A stretch of DNA of 64,000 nt from Pyrocephalus nanus (taxonomy: Eukaryota; Chordata; Aves; Passeriformes; Tyrannidae), in assembly GCA_038380795.1 (NCBI GenBank), contig CM076270.1, positions 22,894,001 through 22,958,000 of the forward strand, in the 5' to 3' direction. Position numbers and translations under genes: made by a program. Positions 60,401-64,000 of the stretch are shown in pieces (within the stretch, counting starts at the first letter, position 1; each line of letters begins with the position of its first letter). The notes beneath the pieces were generated by a model. It saw only the letters and a program-made list of their open reading frames with translations, did not search any database and was not told the DNA's origin.

Positions 60401-63400
60401 CAGGACCATCTGCACCATGGACCAAACTCAGGTTAAGCTCTCACACAACCTTACCAATACCTGCAGTGTGATTCCATGAGTACTTGATAAATGAGTATTT
60501 CTGCATTCGCACCTCATGCAAAAATACAGACCAGACATGAATATTTAGTTATCCACTCTTTAGTTATAGCAGAAGAAGATTTGGTTGCAGAGAATCTGAA
60601 AGAGGTTAAGTTGCTCTTTGACGCCCCTTGCTCTTTTTTTCATGCTTGGTCCTTTCAGACAGAAGTGTTTGATCAGATGTTAGCTCAGGTACAGGCGAGT
60701 TCACTTGCATGACAGTCTGGAAGAGCTCCTCTAGCAACTTCAGTGGACCTGACCCTGAGGTTTTATCCTACTGGATGAACAAAAAGGGTGTCTAAATTGA
60801 GGAGCTGTATCACAACCATTATAGCTTAGCTAGGCTTCTATTTGAAAATAAAAACACCACAGCAGCATGGATTTTTTTTGTGTTTTGTGATGCATCCAGA
60901 AGTGCCAAAAAAGTAACAAGGAAGCTAAAAGTGCTCACTGTCTCTTCAGCAGAGCCCAGCAACAGCCAAGCTCTTTCTGTAAACTTCATTAAGAGTAGAG
61001 GTTGCCTCTTCTTTCATGTCTTTGGGTGTGTTTTAAGTTTTACTCTGATCAACACTGCAAAGTCTAAGTTCTTTCAGTTCAGATGATCAAAAAAAAGCTA
61101 TGCACTTAAATCCAGGTTTATTGTCTGTTACTATTTTTTCCAGTAGTTACTCAATTATTTTTCTAATACATGATACCTTAAAAGCCTCACCCTTACAAGC
61201 CTCGCCTTCTGCATCAGAAAATCACCTGTTGCAAATACCTGCCTATTTATGAATTAATTTTACTTGTATGACATAAAAATCTTCTCCAGATGGTAGTACC
61301 AAAAGACACCTCTCTCTCATAGTCAGATGTGCTGTTCCATACTGCACAGAATTGATTTCCATAATCTTACAGGTATGGCTGTACTTGTAAAAGTACCAAA
61401 ACTTGGTGCTTGGTAACTATACTGACATTTAAATTGCATCATGTGAACACTGATACAGTTCATAGATGCCACTTTATGGAATGTGGATAATGTGACCAAG
61501 GGATTTCACTGAATTTATGGCAGATATTATGGCTAGGATTGAATTTCTTGGCAGGCACAACGTGATCACTTAACTAAGCTCCTTAATAGCCATGCTATTA
61601 CTTCTGCATTTCTACATATTCAAGAAGCAATTATTTTTTATTCCTATTGAGGGGAGGGTCTTATTCCAGAATTTATGTAAGGATAATGAGTTTTCATTTC
61701 AACATCACAGCACACAAACCTTTTCCTTTTCAAAATAAATGACCTGTTCGTTTTTATTAGAAGTCTACAGTGGTAAAACACATTTTTCACTGAGAAGGAA
61801 AACATTGCCCTGACAACATAGAAGAGAAACAATCCATAAGCATGTTGTTGAACCGTTACCCTGCTGATTTGATCTCTTCAAATTGAAATAGCATAGACAG
61901 TTATAAATTAATCTTGGGGGAAAAGGATTCAGACCTAATTTAAACACAATTCTGAAAACTAAGAGACACCATTTCTTTCTCCCTTTAATATTCTGAAGAG
62001 GCACTGCCTGTAATAAACAGCTCCACTGCCTGTAGATGAAATTCTGATAACTATGCAATCTCACAGGGACTACCTAAGCACCATGGAAGTTTTTCACTGC
62101 TGGAAGAAAATCTAAGTCCCATGGAACTCTGTGCATCTTGCTGTTTAAAAAGTTTTATATATACACACACCACAACAGTGTCTTAGTTCAGTGAATTCCA
62201 GTTTTCCAGCAATTCATATAATAGATCAAAACTCTTCCAGAAAACAAAAAAAAGCTCCCCTAACACCTGGAAACTGGTTATTGCAAGTGCATGGAGCCAG
62301 CTTAGGATGGAGCATGGAGGGCAGGTCCCCAGGGTTAAAAGTGACTACTGAGGGTTATACAGGGCTTGTTGGCCAGTTGTGAATTTCAATAGCAGGGAAA
62401 TATAAACTGCAGCATAAAGTTCTGTGTTAGAAGTTTTAGACAAGTCCTTTCTCTCTCAGCTATAAATTAAATTTGGTCAAGACTTAAAAATGAAACTATC
62501 TTATGTAGCACTCAAGAATAATTAGATATATGATAAATTGTGATGCCACAACCAAGAGGAAACATAGCTCTAAAAAAAAACACTGACTAACTATTATGTG
62601 CCATGGGCACTGGCACTAGCCAGATATTTAATAATAATCAGACAAATCTTGAAGAAAATTAATGATGGAAACTAAAAAGATTATTTAAAACAATCCAAAA
62701 GTTTTAAAATTCAAGATGGGCACCAAATAAATCCCACAATCATAGCATTAATCTGTACATGCTAAATTTGTAGTTCTTATAAAAAGCAAACCAGAAATAT
62801 GCACTTTAGGTTTTTCTCTCTGTTCTCAGTGAAGCAGGAGGAAGGGAAGGTGTACTGCACATGCAGTCTGAAGCATTTGAATTCACTGATAAGCAAAGAG
62901 ATTTTTTAAAAATTGGGAAAAAAACCCCACAAATTTCTGACACTGAGCTCTGGATAGATGTGGCTTTTCAAAGTGCCTCACCCCCAGAAGTGCCAGGCAG
63001 GCTTTCCCTTCCTGTTTCTCCCCAGAGGGCACAGCCAGGAGCCTGCAAAACACATCAGGAGAGGGGGGAGCTGCTGCTTCATTCTATTCAGTGAGCTGGT
63101 AATTAAACCAATTGTTTTGCTGTAGAAGTTGAATTAATTTTTCTTCTTCTTTTGAGAAAAAAAACCTAAAACTGCCTGTTCTGCTTCTGAGTGTCTGCTC
63201 TCAACTGCGTGGCTCTTGGTGCTTGCATTTCCTGGTTCTTCATGTTGATGATGCAGATAAAAGCTCCCACCAATCTATCCCTCCTTCTCGGGGAGCAGCT
63301 GAAGAAACAAGATGTAGCAAGAAAGACTAAAGTGATTAATATAAGACTGAGGAAGGAGATGGCAAAACCTCCATGGCCTAATGAGTGTGCCTACAGCAAT

Positions 63401-64000
63401 TAAGGGAAGGAGCCTAAATCATAGCCTGAATGATACACAAAATAAACTGCAGAGCAACAAATTATGGATGTTTCAAACTGTCCCAGTTGTTAGTGCTTCT
63501 CCAGGCTATCCTAGGGGAAGGGATGTTTGAAGAAGGACAGGATTGAGCTCAGAAGGACGAGGGTTGATATGTATTGGCAGACTGAAGGGACACTGTTATA
63601 AACATTGCAGTCAAATAGGGGAGAAGTGATGCATGGAATTGGAGCAGGAACTAAAAGAGGAGATTAATGAATGTTTTCAGGAAAAGAAGTCTGAAGTTCA
63701 TGTGAGAGACTAGGGTAAGGTGGATTAAAGAATTCAGAACAGATGAGAATGGTAAAATAAAGGAAAAAGTGGAGATGCAAGTCTGGAAATAAGCAGTAGG
63801 GTTTTGTCACTACAGTGCATATTGGGTTAGTGAGGCAAAGCATGGAAATTATGTAGTTTATTCTTTACAACTTCTGCAAGTCTCCCTCCTCCTGTTACCC
63901 ACAGTCCCACTCCTCAAGGGGAGAATCCTCATCCATAGACTTATAACCTTTGACAATTTAAGTTCCTTCTGGTTTTAGCTGATTTTTTTCTCCCTTGACC
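51447..64000 (-). other. SPHKAP: SPHKAP intron 1 (partial)
   Basis: From the acceptor of exon 2 to the window edge I find no minus-strand ATG exon that ends in the required phase. The first intron is therefore at least 12.5 kb and the promoter lies outside. Contents are AT-rich unique sequence with a 27-base tandem duplication at 55673-55725 and short A- and T-runs. Confidence 0.7.
55673..55725. repeat. 27-base tandem duplication
   Basis: Two nearly perfect copies of a 27-base unit beginning AATCTCATTTTGAAATAG, in SPHKAP intron 1. The second copy is identical until its last bases, so the event is probably recent. Confidence 0.9.

Noticed and set aside
60349..60420. Minus-strand ATG (CCATGGTGCAG...) with a donor-like AACAAG/GTAACC, considered as SPHKAP exon 1
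   Set aside because: The frame from the ATG reaches a TGA before the donor, and the residues do not resemble the SPHKAP N-terminus.
62064..62090. Minus-strand ATG followed by GCTTAG/GTAGTC, considered as SPHKAP exon 1
   Set aside because: Only four codons long, with no match to the expected M-D-G-N type start and a weak context.
1..64000. CRISPR arrays, operons, integrons or phage-like modules
   Set aside because: The window is vertebrate nuclear DNA with spliced genes; no regularly spaced repeats or bacterial-type gene packing were seen.

Overview
The window is vertebrate nuclear DNA, most likely from a bird. Three things point there: short LINE fragments of CR1 type (one ends in the ATTCTATG-type repeat typical of CR1 3' ends), modest intron sizes, and a large single-copy neuronal gene whose exons can be followed codon by codon. 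I see no bacterial, phage, CRISPR or rRNA content, and I recognised no tRNA gene.

The left edge (1-1270) holds the last two coding exons of DAW1 on the + strand (axonemal dynein assembly factor, WD40 propeller), with its stop codon and an AATAAA signal. About 4.5 kb of intergenic DNA with a degraded CR1 fragment follows. The rest, about 58 kb, is SPHKAP on the - strand, so the two genes converge tail to tail. This matches the DAW1-SPHKAP neighbourhood known from human 2q36.

Eleven SPHKAP coding exons can be placed to the base: 51344-51446, 45450-45560, 27036-27095, 24353-24487, 21359-21614, 17342-21083 (a 3.7-kb exon), 13797-13976, 11811-11897, 9865-9917, 9595-9779 and 7857-8000. Every junction has GT/AG ends and every phase agrees. 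Together they give 1685 residues plus a stop. Only the short exon 1 with the initiator ATG is missing, probably beyond 64000. SPHKAP is an A-kinase anchoring protein. Two RI-anchoring-type helices, a phospho-FFAT-like VAP-binding motif and three copies of an SSxESI motif are visible.

The remaining DNA is intron, UTR and intergenic sequence with simple repeats and homopolymer tracts. The points most worth a second look are a well-preserved MIR (CORE-SINE) block just downstream of the SPHKAP stop, an exon-like open frame antisense to DAW1 at 36-208, and an 18-bp homeodomain-type palindrome in SPHKAP intron 5. I found no convincing undescribed system.
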